NCBI RefSeq assembly: GCF_004011835.1
Contig: NZ_RKLN01000002.1
Span: forward strand, 41,369-105,368
DNA: 64,000 bases
Reading direction: 5' to 3'
Source of the DNA: Rhodococcus spongiicola
GTDB lineage: Bacteria > Actinomycetota > Actinomycetes > Mycobacteriales > Mycobacteriaceae
Shown here: piece after piece, positions 25,811 through 35,752 of the stretch
How positions within the stretch are numbered: the first letter of the stretch is position 1
How the letters are laid out: each line of letters begins with the position of its first letter
Program-made: the position numbers and the translations under genes
Notes under the pieces: model-generated
Seen by the model: the letters and a program-made list of their open reading frames with translations, nothing else
Told to the model about the DNA's origin: nothing
Database searches by the model: none

Positions 25811-27031
25811 GTGACCATTACCGCGCAGGAGCCTGACACCGAACCGGAGACCACGCGCGCCGCCTCCGCCCCAGACGCCCCGTCGTCCGCGGCAGCGCCC
25901 CAGGCGGAAGCGGTGATCGACCTCGATGCGGTGGCGCACAACATTCGCATCCTGCACGACCATGCCGGCGATGCGTCCGTCATGGCAGTGGTCAAGGCTG
26001 ACGCGTACAGCCATGGTGCCGTTCCGGTGGCCCGGGCGGCCCTTGCCGCCGGCGCGCACGAACTTGGTGTGGCGACACTCGAAGAAGGCCTCGAACTCAA
26101 GAACGCCGGTATCTCCGCGCCTGTCCTCTCGTGGCTGCACACCGCGGACGCCGACTACGCGCCCGCCATCGCCGCGGGGGTGGAATTGGGGCTGTCGTCG
26201 CCGCGGCACCTCGCTGCGGTTGTCGCCGCGGCACGCCGTGTGGGTGAGACCGCGACGGTGACGATCAAGATCGAAACCGGCCTCAATCGCAACGGTGTGT
26301 CACTCGAGGAATGGGACGACTTCCTGGTGGATCTCGCTCGCGCGGAGGCGGAGCGCGCGATCCACGTCAAGGGCATGTTCTCGCATCTCGCGCACGCCGA
26401 CGAACCGCACCACCCGGTGATCGACGATCAATGCGAGCGGTTCACCAGGGCACTCGACGACGCCAAGCGCGCCGGTCTCGTAGTGGAAGCCTCGCACCTG
26501 GCGAACTCGGCGGCCACACTCACCCGTACTGACCTGCGGTTTGAGATGGTTCGGCCGGGAATCGCGATATACGGGCTGTCGCCGGTGCCGAGGATGGGCA
26601 CCTTCGACTTGAGACCGGTCATGACGTTCCGATCGAGGGTGGCTCTGGTGAAGAAGGTTGCAGCAGGGGAGGGTGTGTCCTACGGGCACACGTGGATCGC
26701 GCCGCACGACACGACCGTGGCATTGCTGCCGGTCGGCTATGCGGACGGCATCCCGCGCGCGCTGAGTGGGAAGTTCGAGGTGTGGCTCGGGGACGACCGC
26801 CGTCCGGGCATCGGCCGGGTCTCGATGGACCAGGTCGTTGTCGACCTCGGTCCGGACGGGGCGGGCGTCAGGGAGGGTGACATCGCGGTGTTCTTCGGGA
26901 ACGGCGAGCAGGGTGTGCCGCACGCGCAGGAGTGGGCCGAGGCGCTCGACACCATCCACTACGAGGTGGTGACATCGGTGCGCGGGCGGACGGTCCGCAC
27001 CTTCGTCGGAGGACCGGACGGTCCGTCATGA
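25811..27031 (+). CDS. alr: Alanine racemase
   Basis: The protein has 406 residues, with an Ala/Glu-rich N-terminal extension of about 30. The PLP lysine lies in AVVKADAYSHG, the catalytic Tyr in SYGHTWIA, and the C-terminal domain has VGYADGIPRALSG and GRVSMDQVVVDLG. It interconverts L- and D-alanine for peptidoglycan. GTG 25811 with AGGA upstream is favoured over GTG 25793. Its stop overlaps the next ATG (ATGA), so it is coupled to the hydrolase gene and tsaE. Confidence 0.95.
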   Translation: MTITAQEPDTEPETTRAASAPDAPSSAAAPQAEAVIDLDAVAHNIRILHDHAGDASVMAVVKADAYSHGAVPVARAALAAGAHELGVATLEEGLELKNAGISAPVLSWLHTADADYAPAIAAGVELGLSSPRHLAAVVAAARRVGETATVTIKIETGLNRNGVSLEEWDDFLVDLARAEAERAIHVKGMFSHLAHADEPHHPVIDDQCERFTRALDDAKRAGLVVEASHLANSAATLTRTDLRFEMVRPGIAIYGLSPVPRMGTFDLRPVMTFRSRVALVKKVAAGEGVSYGHTWIAPHDTTVALLPVGYADGIPRALSGKFEVWLGDDRRPGIGRVSMDQVVVDLGPDGAGVREGDIAVFFGNGEQGVPHAQEWAEALDTIHYEVVTSVRGRTVRTFVGGPDGPS

Positions 27032-28122
27032 ACCTCGTGAACAGGCTCGGCCTGTTCGGGGGCGTGGTGGGCGTCGCCGCGATAGGCACACTCGCGGGGT
27101 TCGAGGTTGTGAAGTCCGTGACGAGGCGCCAGGGACCGGAGATCTACGGATCCGAGAACTTCGAACTCATGAGCGGCGACCGCAGTCGGGTCGTCACGAC
27201 CGAGGACGATGTGCCGCTGCTGGTTCGTGAGGTCGGTCTCGCGGACGCCCCGCTGACCGTGATCTTCGTGCACGGGTACTGCCTGCGGATGGAGTCGTGG
27301 CACTTCCAGCGTAAGCAACTCGAACGGATGTGGGGCGACTCGGTACGGATGGTGTTCTACGACCAGCGTGGGCACGGCGGGTCGGGGATGCCGGCCGCCG
27401 AGAGTTGCACAATTGCACAGCTGGGGCGTGACCTCGCGGCGGTGATCGGCGCCGTCGCCCCGACGGGTCCGGTGGTACTCGTGGGACACTCCATGGGCGG
27501 CATGGCCATTCTGGCGATGGCGCGTCAGTTCCCGGAGTTGTTCGACGACAAGGTGATCGGCATCGGTCTGCTCGCGACGACGGCGGCCGGTCTGAACCAG
27601 TCCGGGCTCGGGCGCAATCTCGACAACCCCGTGATCGACGCATTCCGGCTTGCCGTGCGTACCGCGCCGGAAGTTGTGCACCGGGCCCGCGGCGCCGCGC
27701 GCGCGATCATCTCGCCGATCCTGCGCGCCGCATCGTACGGCACCGAGGTGAGCCCGCGGCTCGTCGCGTTCTCGGAGAGCATGCTCAACACGGTATCCGT
27801 GGTGACGATCGTCAATTTCCTCGAATCGCTGGAACTGCACGACGAGTCCGAGGCGCTACCCGTGCTCGCGGACACCCCCGCACTGGTGTTGTGCGGCGGC
27901 GCCGACATGGTCATCCCGTTCCGCAGTTCGAGGTCGCTCGCGGCGAAGCTGCCGCGGGCCGAGTTGGTGCGGGTGCGCGGCGCGGGCCATCTCGTCGAGC
28001 TCGAGTTCCCCCAGGCAACCTCCGACGAGATCGATCGGCTGGTCCGGCGGGCCATGTCGCGCCGTCAGGATCGAGAAAATTCCACGCCGGCAGGTGAATT
28101 GGAGCGGTCGGATGCCGTCTGA
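27028..28122 (+). CDS. Alpha/beta hydrolase with N-terminal membrane segment
   Basis: The protein has 364 residues. A hydrophobic N-terminal segment (LGLFGGVVGVAAIGTLAGF) may anchor it. The hydrolase domain has the oxyanion strand VIFVHGYCLRMESW, FYDQRGHGGSG, the nucleophile elbow GHSMGG, the acidic CGGADMVIPF and the His of GAGHLVELE, so the triad is complete. Substrate unknown; lipase or esterase activity is likely. It overlaps alr upstream and tsaE downstream, the order known from mycobacteria (Rv3424-Rv3422 region, from memory). Confidence 0.85.
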   Translation: MNLVNRLGLFGGVVGVAAIGTLAGFEVVKSVTRRQGPEIYGSENFELMSGDRSRVVTTEDDVPLLVREVGLADAPLTVIFVHGYCLRMESWHFQRKQLERMWGDSVRMVFYDQRGHGGSGMPAAESCTIAQLGRDLAAVIGAVAPTGPVVLVGHSMGGMAILAMARQFPELFDDKVIGIGLLATTAAGLNQSGLGRNLDNPVIDAFRLAVRTAPEVVHRARGAARAIISPILRAASYGTEVSPRLVAFSESMLNTVSVVTIVNFLESLELHDESEALPVLADTPALVLCGGADMVIPFRSSRSLAAKLPRAELVRVRGAGHLVELEFPQATSDEIDRLVRRAMSRRQDRENSTPAGELERSDAV

Positions 28123-28621
28123 CCCAGGTACCGGGAGTGGCAGTGCGACGCTACCCACCACTGAGGACACCGAGGCGCTGGGGCGAAGGTTGGCCCGCGA
28201 CCTCGCCGCCGGGGATCTCGTCGTGCTCGACGGGCCGCTCGGGGCGGGGAAGACCGCGTTGACCCGAGGGATCGCGGCGGGGCTCGGTGTGGAGGGGCGC
28301 GTGACGTCACCGACCTTCATCATCGCCCGCGAGCACCGTCCGGGTGTCCGACCCGACGGCGGCGCCCCGGTCGCCCTGGTCCATGTCGATGCCTACCGGC
28401 TGGGTGAGGCCGGTGGAGGCGGTGCGGTCGACATGCACGACCAACTCGACGCGCTCGATCTCGACACCGATCTCGCCGGCGCGGTGGTCGTTGTCGAGTG
28501 GGGAGAGGGCATCGTTGAGCACCTCGCAGAGCGGCATCTACGCGTGCGGCTCCGGCGTGAGCCGGGGTCGGACGTTCGCACCGCGACGTGGGAGTGGGTG
28601 ACCAGCCCCAGGGCACGCTGA
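28112..28621 (+). CDS. tsaE: tRNA t6A synthesis ATPase TsaE
   Basis: This 169-residue P-loop protein has Walker A GPLGAGKT, the SPTFIIARE switch region, HVDAYRLGE, and VVVEWGEGIVEHL. TsaE hydrolyses ATP to reset the TsaB-TsaD complex that adds threonylcarbamoyl to A37 of tRNAs. It overlaps the hydrolase gene by 11 nt. TsaB, RimI and TsaD lie 0.9 kb on, separated by a leftward membrane protein gene. Confidence 0.93.
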   Translation: MPSDPGTGSGSATLPTTEDTEALGRRLARDLAAGDLVVLDGPLGAGKTALTRGIAAGLGVEGRVTSPTFIIAREHRPGVRPDGGAPVALVHVDAYRLGEAGGGGAVDMHDQLDALDLDTDLAGAVVVVEWGEGIVEHLAERHLRVRLRREPGSDVRTATWEWVTSPRAR

Positions 28622-28650
28622 CCCTGCGGTAGGCGGCCGAGAACGTGACT

Positions 28651-29355
28651 TCAGGCCCGGTTCGGTGGACTTGAGGGCGCCGCCGCAGGGTCCGCCTTGC
28701 TGAACCGGCGGTCGTGTGCGACTGCGACCCATGCGGTGATCACTGCTGGTATCACGAAGACCGTGTGGCCCAACCAGTTCGAGAAGATCGGGTTGAAGAT
28801 GTGGAAGACGGTGTAGCCGAATGCGCCGGACTCGATGAACACGATGAGTAGATACATGGCCAAGGTGAGAACGGCAGCCAGTGGAAGTGCCCGCAGGCAC
28901 GCCCGTCGCGACCGCTGAGCGACCAGCCACCCGGCGGTCGCGGCCGTGACGCCTGTGACAGCAAGTGTGATCAGGATCGCTCTGTACCCGTAATAGCCGA
29001 CCTCATCCGCGAAGACGCCGAGTACGCCCATGACAAGTGCTCTGACTACCGGCACCGACAGAGCGAGTGCAGCACCGATCCCCGCCCTCAAGCGACTGCG
29101 GGCAGCCACCGACACGGCGAACGCCAGCCCGACCGATATGACCAGGATTTGGGTGTAGACGCCGGTCCACCCGAGGTTGCCGGCCGAGTAGGCCCGCAAC
29201 ACGAAGGCGATCAGAACGGAGGTCCACAATGCCAGATGCCCGACGAGCAGTCGGGCCAGCTCGGTTCGCTCATTCGACCAGAAGTCGACTGGAGCAGCGT
29301 CGCGATCGGAGCGCTGGGTTCCCAGACGCGGGGGCGATTCATCCGGTTCAGGCAC
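28651..29355 (-). CDS. Polytopic membrane protein, unknown
   Basis: This leftward gene encodes about 234 residues. GTG 29355 gives an N-terminal hydrophilic stretch (VPEPDESPPRLG) followed by about six membrane segments, including LARLLVGHLALWTSVLIAFV, GVYTQILVISVGLAFAVSVA, AVLTLAMYLLIVFIESGAF and LGHTVFVIPAVITAWVAVA. The longer upstream frame runs through the tsaB gene and is not credible. No conserved functional residue recognised. It interrupts the tsaE-tsaB order, so it may be a later insertion. Confidence 0.7.
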   Translation of the reverse strand: MPEPDESPPRLGTQRSDRDAAPVDFWSNERTELARLLVGHLALWTSVLIAFVLRAYSAGNLGWTGVYTQILVISVGLAFAVSVAARSRLRAGIGAALALSVPVVRALVMGVLGVFADEVGYYGYRAILITLAVTGVTAATAGWLVAQRSRRACLRALPLAAVLTLAMYLLIVFIESGAFGYTVFHIFNPIFSNWLGHTVFVIPAVITAWVAVAHDRRFSKADPAAAPSSPPNRA

Positions 29356-29521
29356 GTCGACGATTGTCGCCCATCTCGATGGATGCCGCGTATATGCCGT
29401 GGAAGGCGGTACGAGCGCTCTTACTCGGTGGTCGCGCGTGAGACTTCGGCTTCGGTAGCGACGGAAAGCAGGGGTCAACCGGTCCCGGAGGCCGTGTGCG
29501 TCGAGGGTAGCCTGGTACATC

Positions 29522-30178
29522 GTGCTTGTGCTTGCCATCGACACCTCAACTCCGGCGGTTACCGCGGGCGTCGTGCAATTCGACCCTGAGTCCGACGCCG
29601 GTGTTGCGCGGGCGTTGGCGATACGACTGACGGTCGATGCCCGAGCGCACGCGGAGGTCCTCACCCCACAGATCCTCGAATGCTTCACCGAATCCGGATA
29701 CAGCCCTTCGGATCTCGATGCCGTTGTCGTCGGGGTAGGCCCCGGTCCGTTCACGGGACTGCGCGTCGGCATGGTGACCGCGGCAGCTTTCGGTGATGCG
29801 CTCGGCCTTCCCGTGCACGGGGTGTGCAGCCTCGACGCGATTGCCGCTGATGTCGGTGACGATCGGGACTTGTTGGTGGTGACAGATGCTCGTCGCCGCG
29901 AGGTGTATTGGGCGCGCTACTCGGGTGGGCGACGGGTCGAGGGCCCCGAGGTGATCAAGCCGTCCGAGCTCGCCGCGGCGCCATCCGAGGCGATCGCCGG
30001 ATCGGCATCGCATGTGGACATGTTCGACCTCGCTGTCGCGCCGGTGGAGACGCCGTCACCGACCGGTCTGGTAGCGGTCGCGGCGCAGGCGTTGCGCGTC
30101 GGGGTGGAGCCGGAGCCGTTGGTTCCGTTGTATCTGCGTCGGCCGGACGCGGTGGAGTTGGCGGACCGTCGCAGATGA
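29522..30178 (+). CDS. tsaB: tRNA t6A synthesis protein TsaB
   Basis: This 218-residue ASKHA-fold protein has VLAIDTSTPAVTAGVVQF at the N-terminus, VGVGPGPFTGLRVGMVTAAA in the middle and TDARRREVYWARY. TsaB is the inactive partner that binds TsaD in threonylcarbamoyl transfer. It starts at GTG 29522; its stop overlaps the rimI start (ATGA). Confidence 0.93.
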   Translation: MLVLAIDTSTPAVTAGVVQFDPESDAGVARALAIRLTVDARAHAEVLTPQILECFTESGYSPSDLDAVVVGVGPGPFTGLRVGMVTAAAFGDALGLPVHGVCSLDAIAADVGDDRDLLVVTDARRREVYWARYSGGRRVEGPEVIKPSELAAAPSEAIAGSASHVDMFDLAVAPVETPSPTGLVAVAAQALRVGVEPEPLVPLYLRRPDAVELADRRR

Positions 30179-30645
30179 ACTTCCGCATCGTGCCGATGAC
30201 CGACGCCGACGTCGACCGTTGCGCGGAGTTGGAGCAGGTACTGTTCCCCGGCGACGACCCGTGGAGCGCGCAGGCGTTCCGGTCGGAGCTGGCGGGCCGC
30301 CACAATCACTACTTCGCGGCACGTGACGAGGCCGACGTGCTGATCGGGTACGCCGGGGTGGCTCTGCTGGGCACGAGCGTGATGCCCGAGGCCGAGGTCC
30401 ACACGATCGGTGTGGATCCGAAGGTGCAGCGAGGTGGCATCGGCGTTGCGCTGCTGTCGGAACTGCTGCGGGTCGCGGACAAGTGGGGTGGCCCGGTGTT
30501 CCTCGAGGTCCGCACCGACAACGAGCCTGCGATCGCGCTGTACAAGGGCGAGGGTTTCGAAATCGTAGGCACCAGGAATCGGTACTACCAGCCGAGCGGC
30601 GCGGACGCCTTCACGATGCGCCGTCCCCCTCAGGGCAAGGAGTGA
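30175..30645 (+). CDS. rimI: Ribosomal protein S18 alanine N-acetyltransferase
   Basis: This 156-residue GNAT acetyltransferase has [20 protein letters not shown], which forms the acetyl-CoA loop (QRGGIG), and [20 protein letters not shown]. It acetylates the N-terminal Ala of S18 and possibly other proteins. It overlaps tsaB and is followed after five nt by tsaD, the standard tsaB-rimI-tsaD arrangement. Confidence 0.92.
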   Translation: MNFRIVPMTDADVDRCAELEQVLFPGDDPWSAQAFRSELAGRHNHYFAARDEADVLIGYAGVALLGTSVMPEAEVHTIGVDPKVQRGGIGVALLSELLRVADKWGGPVFLEVRTDNEPAIALYKGEGFEIVGTRNRYYQPSGADAFTMRRPPQGKE

Positions 30646-30650
30646 CGGCC

Positions 30651-31691
30651 ATGATCGTGATGGGTATCGAGAGCTCGTGCGACGAGACCGGTGTCGGACT
30701 CGTCCGGTGGCTCGGTGACGGTCGGTGCGAGTTGCTCGCCGACGAGGTGGCCTCCAGCGTCGACCAGCACGCGCGCTACGGCGGCGTCGTGCCGGAGATC
30801 GCGTCGCGGGCGCATCTCGAGGCCATGGTCCCGACGATGACGCGGGCGCTCGCGGCCGCGGGAATCGAAAAGCCCGACGCCGTCGCAGTGACCATCGGCC
30901 CCGGCCTCGCCGGAGCCCTGCTCGTCGGGGTTGCTGCAGCCAAGGCGTACGCGGCCGCCTGGGGCGTGCCCTTTTACGCGATCAACCACCTCGGCGGCCA
31001 CGTTGCTGTGGACACCATCGAGCACGGCCCGATGCCGCCGTGCGTTGCCCTGCTCGTCTCAGGTGGACATACACACCTGCTTCACGTCGAGGAGTTGGGT
31101 CGCAGGCCGATCGTGGAGTTGGGCACCACGGTGGACGACGCTGCCGGCGAAGCGTTCGACAAGGTGGCCCGGCTGCTCGATCTCGGGTTCCCCGGTGGGC
31201 CCGCACTCGATCGTCTTGCGCAGCGAGGTGACCGCGACGCAATCGTGTTCCCACGCGGTATGACCGGTCCGCGGGATGCCCGCCACGATTTCTCGTTCTC
31301 GGGTCTCAAGACCGCGGTGGCCCGCTTCGTCGAGGCGAAGCAGGCTGCGGGAGAACAGATTCCGGTCGCCGACATCGCGGCAGGGTTTCAGGAGTCGGTC
31401 GCGGACGTGCTGACGATGAAGGCCGTACGTGCGGCTCAGGACGTCGGTGTCGACACCCTCGTTCTAGGTGGCGGCGCGACCGCCAACTCGCGGATCCGTT
31501 CCCTCGCGGAAGAGCGATGCGGAGCTGCAGGCCTCACCCTGCGCGTGCCGAGCCCACGGCTGTGCACCGACAACGGGGTGATGATCGCCGCGCTCGGGGC
31601 GCACCTGATCGCCGGTGGTGCCCAGCCGTCGCGGCTCACCTCGGCAACGGATCCGGGACTTCCGGTTTCGGTGAGCCAGGTTCGAGACTGA
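30651..31691 (+). CDS. tsaD: tRNA N6-threonylcarbamoyladenosine transferase
   Basis: This is a 346-residue Kae1/TsaD protein with [16 protein letters not shown], the metal-binding HLEAM and NHLGGHVAV motifs, [30 protein letters not shown] and [12 protein letters not shown]. It transfers threonylcarbamoyl from its AMP ester to tRNA A37. ATG 30651 is in place five nt after rimI. Its last 56 nt overlap the end of the converging Hsp70-like gene. Confidence 0.96.
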   Translation: MIVMGIESSCDETGVGLVRWLGDGRCELLADEVASSVDQHARYGGVVPEIASRAHLEAMVPTMTRALAAAGIEKPDAVAVTIGPGLAGALLVGVAAAKAYAAAWGVPFYAINHLGGHVAVDTIEHGPMPPCVALLVSGGHTHLLHVEELGRRPIVELGTTVDDAAGEAFDKVARLLDLGFPGGPALDRLAQRGDRDAIVFPRGMTGPRDARHDFSFSGLKTAVARFVEAKQAAGEQIPVADIAAGFQESVADVLTMKAVRAAQDVGVDTLVLGGGATANSRIRSLAEERCGAAGLTLRVPSPRLCTDNGVMIAALGAHLIAGGAQPSRLTSATDPGLPVSVSQVRD

Positions 31692-32889
31692 CGGCAGAAC
31701 CGACGGCCGGCGGCGCGAGCTCCGTCTGCTGGGCTTGCTGGTCGTCGTTCGCCAGTCTCGTGTCCGGGACGAGACTGGGAAGCCAAGCGGGCAGTTCCGG
31801 CCACTGAGGCGGAATCCAAGGCAGCGTCGTTGTCGTCGGCGGAGCCGGCTCGGGTGTCGTCGGTGGAGTCGGCTCAGGTGTCGTCGTCGGAGTCGGTTCC
31901 GTCGTCGTGGGGGACTGCGTCGGGTACGTGTATGTCGGCACCTGGATCACGGGGACCGGGAGCGTCGGTGCGGACGCCGGCCCGGCCGACGGCGTGCCCT
32001 CCACGGGGCCCGCTGCTGGCTGCTCCGTGGTCGGGTTCGTCGTCTCGACGAGGTTGCCGGCGGGTGAGTAGTCGCTCGTGCTGTTCGGGATCACCTGAGT
32101 GACGCCGTAGCCGAGTAGCAGACTGCCCACCACGAACGCTCCGAGGACCACTGCAGACGCTCGTCTACCGGACCCGGCGATGACTGGGAACTCCTGTCGT
32201 GAGTCGGAGCCTGCCAGCAGTGCTGCACCCTTGGCGGTCGCGGCCTGGGGTTCGTCGATGACGATGGTCACGCCGTCGAACCGGGCCTCGAGCGCAGCAC
32301 CCACCTCGGGGACATTTCCTCCGCCACCGACGAGGACGACTGCTTCGGGTTTGTTCCGGGCGCGCCCGGCCGCGGCGACGACGAAGTCGGCGACCCTGGA
32401 ACCAATCCAGTCGGCGGGCTCACTGGCTGTGACGCCACCGTTCACGGCGGACGTTCGGTCACGGACCTCGACGGTGCTACTGGCAGGGTCGAGGACGGTG
32501 ACGGTCAGACCGGATGCCCCGAGATCGGCGAGGACGACGGAACCGTACTGCTCGACGAGTCCGGTGCTTTGGAGGTAGGTGAGCGTCGCGACGATCTCAG
32601 GCACGAGGCGTATCGGGCGTCTCTGGTTCTTGGCGGCGGACCGGAGCGCAGCAGCCTGGTATTCGGTGCGGTACGCGACGGCGATCGCATCGGGTTCGAT
32701 CCGCTGGTTGGGGACCTGTGTTGTCATCAACCCGATCGCCGACAGCGCAAGATCTCCGAGATCGGTGTGGGTACCCAGATCCGCGGGAATCGTCCGGTAC
32801 TCGACCGACTCGCTGCCGGTGTCGTCGGTGGTGAAGAGTGCGCCACAAACACCGGCCGCTCCTGCGGAGATCCCGACTGCACTGCGCAT
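31636..32889 (-). CDS. Hsp70-like single-pass membrane protein, Pro/Thr-rich tail
   Basis: The protein has 417 residues. ATG 32889 follows GGGAGGTGG, a strong ribosome site. The N-terminal 240 residues look like a reduced ASKHA ATPase: [15 protein letters not shown] (phosphate-1-like, without the usual Asp/Thr), [17 protein letters not shown] (phosphate-2), [17 protein letters not shown] (adenosine motif). A membrane segment follows ([19 protein letters not shown]), then an outer region of Pro/Thr repeats ([20 protein letters not shown]). Key nucleotide-binding residues are altered, so ATPase activity is doubtful. The domain plan repeats that of the 5285-7225 protein. It overlaps the tsaD end convergently. 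Confidence 0.75.
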   Translation of the reverse strand: MRSAVGISAGAAGVCGALFTTDDTGSESVEYRTIPADLGTHTDLGDLALSAIGLMTTQVPNQRIEPDAIAVAYRTEYQAAALRSAAKNQRRPIRLVPEIVATLTYLQSTGLVEQYGSVVLADLGASGLTVTVLDPASSTVEVRDRTSAVNGGVTASEPADWIGSRVADFVVAAAGRARNKPEAVVLVGGGGNVPEVGAALEARFDGVTIVIDEPQAATAKGAALLAGSDSRQEFPVIAGSGRRASAVVLGAFVVGSLLLGYGVTQVIPNSTSDYSPAGNLVETTNPTTEQPAAGPVEGTPSAGPASAPTLPVPVIQVPTYTYPTQSPTTTEPTPTTTPEPTPPTTPEPAPPTTTTLPWIPPQWPELPAWLPSLVPDTRLANDDQQAQQTELAPPAVGSAVSLEPGSPKPEVPDPLPR

Positions 32890-33116
32890 TGTCCACCTCC
32901 CGTCCTCGGTTCCCGGAATGTCTTCCGCTCGTCGGTCGCGTCCCACACGGAATCGCGCGTTGCCCATACCCATCGTATCGGCATCGTTACATGAACGTTA
33001 CAGACTATCCGTTCGTGATGCTCGCTACGGTGTGTCGGTGCAGGTCACGGCAGGCACCCGCGGTAGAACGGGCCTAACGATTGCTTGCGGCAGCGGCACT
33101 GCGGAAGCGAGGGCAA

Positions 33117-33668
33117 ATGTCCGACGGCCGGCAACTTCATGATCTGGACCACCGCCAGCGGCGGCGCCTGCTGTGGCTGGCGGTGTTACGCCCGCTCACC
33201 ACCGTCCTGCTCCTCACCCTCGCGTACTTCGTGTTACCGATGGGTCGGCTGTCGAGCGCCGGGGCAGTGCTGCTCCTCGGCGGTGGACTGGTCTTCGTCA
33301 TCGCGCTGTGCACCTGGCAGGTCTGGCGGATCGTGCACTCGCCGACACCGGCACTCAGGTCAATAGAGGCCCTGGTAGTCACCGTTCCGGTGTACCTGTT
33401 GGGTTCTGCCACGACGATCTTTCTGCTGGCACAGATGGACCCAACGGCGTTCACCGAATCGCTGACCCGCATCGACGCGCTCTACTTCACCCTGACCGTG
33501 TTCGCAACGGTCGGGTTCGGCGACATCGCAGCGGTCCACCAGGCTGCCCGCGCCGTTGTCACCGTGATGATCGTCGGAAACCTCGTGATGCTTGCGGTGG
33601 GAGTCAAACTCCTGATGCAGGCGGCGAAGTGGGGCAAGGCACGCCGCGAGAGCGACGAGTCCGACTAG
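33117..33668 (+). CDS. Potassium channel-like protein
   Basis: This 183-residue membrane protein has about four hydrophobic helices. The last pair flanks a pore loop with selectivity filter TVGFGD (in LYFTLTVFATVGFGDIAA), the K+ channel signature with Phe replacing the more common Tyr, which is accepted. The short basic tail has no RCK domain, so gating is not by cytosolic ligand. ATG 33117 is preferred over the frame start at 33081. It stands alone between divergent and convergent genes. Confidence 0.8.
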   Translation: MSDGRQLHDLDHRQRRRLLWLAVLRPLTTVLLLTLAYFVLPMGRLSSAGAVLLLGGGLVFVIALCTWQVWRIVHSPTPALRSIEALVVTVPVYLLGSATTIFLLAQMDPTAFTESLTRIDALYFTLTVFATVGFGDIAAVHQAARAVVTVMIVGNLVMLAVGVKLLMQAAKWGKARRESDESD

Positions 33669-33683
33669 CGGCGCCCGTCGGCG

Positions 33684-33709
33684 CGTGCTGAATGGCGCCA
33701 TCCAGCACG
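33684..33709. terminator. Palindromic terminator between converging genes
   Basis: CGTGCTG (33684-33690) and CAGCACG (33703-33709) enclose ATGGCGCCAT, itself a palindrome, so almost the whole 26 nt pairs. It ends the channel gene and the leftward phosphoesterase gene. Confidence 0.6.
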
Positions 33710-33737
33710 GTGCCGAATGGCGCCAATCAGCCGCCGA

Positions 33738-35492
33738 TCAGCGCATTGTCCGCAGGACCAGTTCGACGTTGTGATCCGGTGACCCGCCGAGTAGAGCCGG
33801 GTCGGCGTGGATGTCGTTGAACGAGAACTCCCGGTACAGCGACGCCAAGCCGGTGGGACTGAAGTCGTCGTAGTCGACTTGGTACGGGCTGTCGGCCTCG
33901 AACAGCGTCGTCAGCAACGACACGGTTCCGTCCTCGTTGTCGACGATCTCGATGATGCGGCCCTGCTGTGGGAAGTCGATGTGCGAAGCCGTGTTGATCT
34001 CCCAGAAGCTCTGCTCCGGCGTCTGTCCGACCTGCGGCGTGATCCGGTTCTCGTGAGTGTGGCCGTTGACCCACGCGAGGACATTCGGGAAGCGGTGCAG
34101 CAGGTCCACCAACTGAGCGCCCTTGATCCGGGGTTCCTGCGGGCGCTCGGGATCGGGGCGAGTGTTCGCCATCGACGTGCTGGTGTGATGGCTGAACAGC
34201 ACGAAGTAGGTGTCAGTGCGATCCTGTGTGACCAGGGAGCCGTCGGTCTCGTAGTACTTGCTGCTGCCCGCGAGCAGCGTCTGCTCGATCCACTCGAACT
34301 GTTCTTCGCCGAGAGAGCCGTCGACGAAGCCGGCACGGTTGGTCGAGTCCATGCTGATTCCGATTACGCCGGGCGCGATCTCGAAGGTGTAGTACCCGAT
34401 CCCGGACTCGGCCGCGTCGGGTGCGAAACCGTGTCCGACTGGGCCGGGCCCGGTGTTGGCGGGATCGAGGTGGGCGGCGATGAACTCGCGGGGGGTGAAC
34501 GGCGTGCGGCGCTCGTCGGGAGTGACCGTGCGCGGGCGGGTGGTGATTGCCGACAGCAAGTTGAGCAGATCGGTCGGGTCGGAGCTCATGGCACTCGACA
34601 TTTGTGCCGACTGGTTGGCAGAGTCGGGCACCTCGAACTTCTTGCTACCCGTGTACATGTTCTCGAAGAACGAAATTCCGTTCGGAAGGGTCCCCTGGAC
34701 GGCGTCGTCGTGGTTACCGAAGACGCAATACCACTTGGTGTTAAGACCCGGGCTGACGACCGGCTGGAGCGCCGCGCCCAGCAGGCCGGGAATCTCCGGG
34801 AAGCCGGCCTGCTTGTAGATGTCCTGGATCGACGACTCAGGATTCCAGTACAGGTCGGCGCCGGAGTTCTGCACTCCCTCGTACTGCGCCGGATCGCCGC
34901 TGTTGGGAGTGATATCGCCGCCGTTGAGGGCAGCGAGGAACCAGTCGAGTTCGATGAACTCCTTGTTGTCGGTGTTGTCGCCGGTAGTGACGACCGCATC
35001 GAATTCGCGCTGGGTGTGCGGTCCCATCCGAAGGGAGTTGACCCGGTTGACCAGGGAAATCAGGCCCTGCGCGGTCATGGTCTCCTGCGGCCGGTATGCG
35101 GAGGGTTGGAACGGGTGAACGTATTCGAACCGAACTGGCGACTGGGCGTCGAGCACGTGGACGTCGGTGAGCTGGACCAGCGACGCGAGCGCGGTGCGAC
35201 GGTCCTCACGGCCCGCTTCGGGGTCGGCGAGGTCGTTTCGGACCACGAGCGGCCAGCCTTGTCCGGCGGTGAGTCGACGGTAGCCACTCGAGCCGAGGGG
35301 TACGGCGACGGACTCGAGTGTGGTGCCGGCGATCGATGACGGTAGCGGCGCGGCGAGCGCACGGCCGATGAGCGGATTCCACGACCCGTTGCCCAGGAGA
35401 GGGAGACCCGCGACCCCCAGTGCTCCGACTCCAGCAGCGCCGAGAAACTTGCGTCGATTCATATCGTTCATCTTTTGATGCCGACCGTTCAT
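33738..35492 (-). CDS. Tat-exported metallophosphoesterase
   Basis: This is a protein of about 584 residues. A twin-arginine signal NRRKFLGAAGVGALG stands near residue 12. The body has calcineurin-type metal motifs: TDVHVLD, TTGDNTDN, FGNHDDAVQG, FSHHTS and NGHTHENR, in that order, so all metal ligands are present. It matches the actinobacterial family of exported metallophosphoesterases I recall as TIGR03767. It probably cleaves phosphate esters outside the cell. ATG 35492, 35471 and 35462 are all in frame; I report the longest because only it has AGG upstream. Confidence 0.9.
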   Translation of the reverse strand: MNGRHQKMNDMNRRKFLGAAGVGALGVAGLPLLGNGSWNPLIGRALAAPLPSSIAGTTLESVAVPLGSSGYRRLTAGQGWPLVVRNDLADPEAGREDRRTALASLVQLTDVHVLDAQSPVRFEYVHPFQPSAYRPQETMTAQGLISLVNRVNSLRMGPHTQREFDAVVTTGDNTDNKEFIELDWFLAALNGGDITPNSGDPAQYEGVQNSGADLYWNPESSIQDIYKQAGFPEIPGLLGAALQPVVSPGLNTKWYCVFGNHDDAVQGTLPNGISFFENMYTGSKKFEVPDSANQSAQMSSAMSSDPTDLLNLLSAITTRPRTVTPDERRTPFTPREFIAAHLDPANTGPGPVGHGFAPDAAESGIGYYTFEIAPGVIGISMDSTNRAGFVDGSLGEEQFEWIEQTLLAGSSKYYETDGSLVTQDRTDTYFVLFSHHTSTSMANTRPDPERPQEPRIKGAQLVDLLHRFPNVLAWVNGHTHENRITPQVGQTPEQSFWEINTASHIDFPQQGRIIEIVDNEDGTVSLLTTLFEADSPYQVDYDDFSPTGLASLYREFSFNDIHADPALLGGSPDHNVELVLRTMR

Positions 35493-35752
35493 CCGAGGTT
35501 TACCTACGGCGGGTCAGTGTAGGTGAAAAATTCATCAAAAGCTGCCCCATCGGCCGATTCGTGCGCTCGTTTCACTACGAAATTCCTCGTCGATAGCTCG
35601 AAGCCTGGCATATAGGAAAAATAGGGCAGACCGGACGGTTCACGCTTTTGGCCCAGAGCTGTGCTGTCGTCCGAACGTTCAGTCTTTTCTTTTGGGCGTC
35701 CGGAATTCTCTGCGTGTAATTCCCCGCTACCACCCCGGTGGGACAGCTCGGT

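Noticed and set aside
33807..35339. 510-codon plus-strand frame opposite the metallophosphoesterase
   Set aside because: The minus strand encodes an intact Tat signal and all metal motifs; the plus frame is its shadow.
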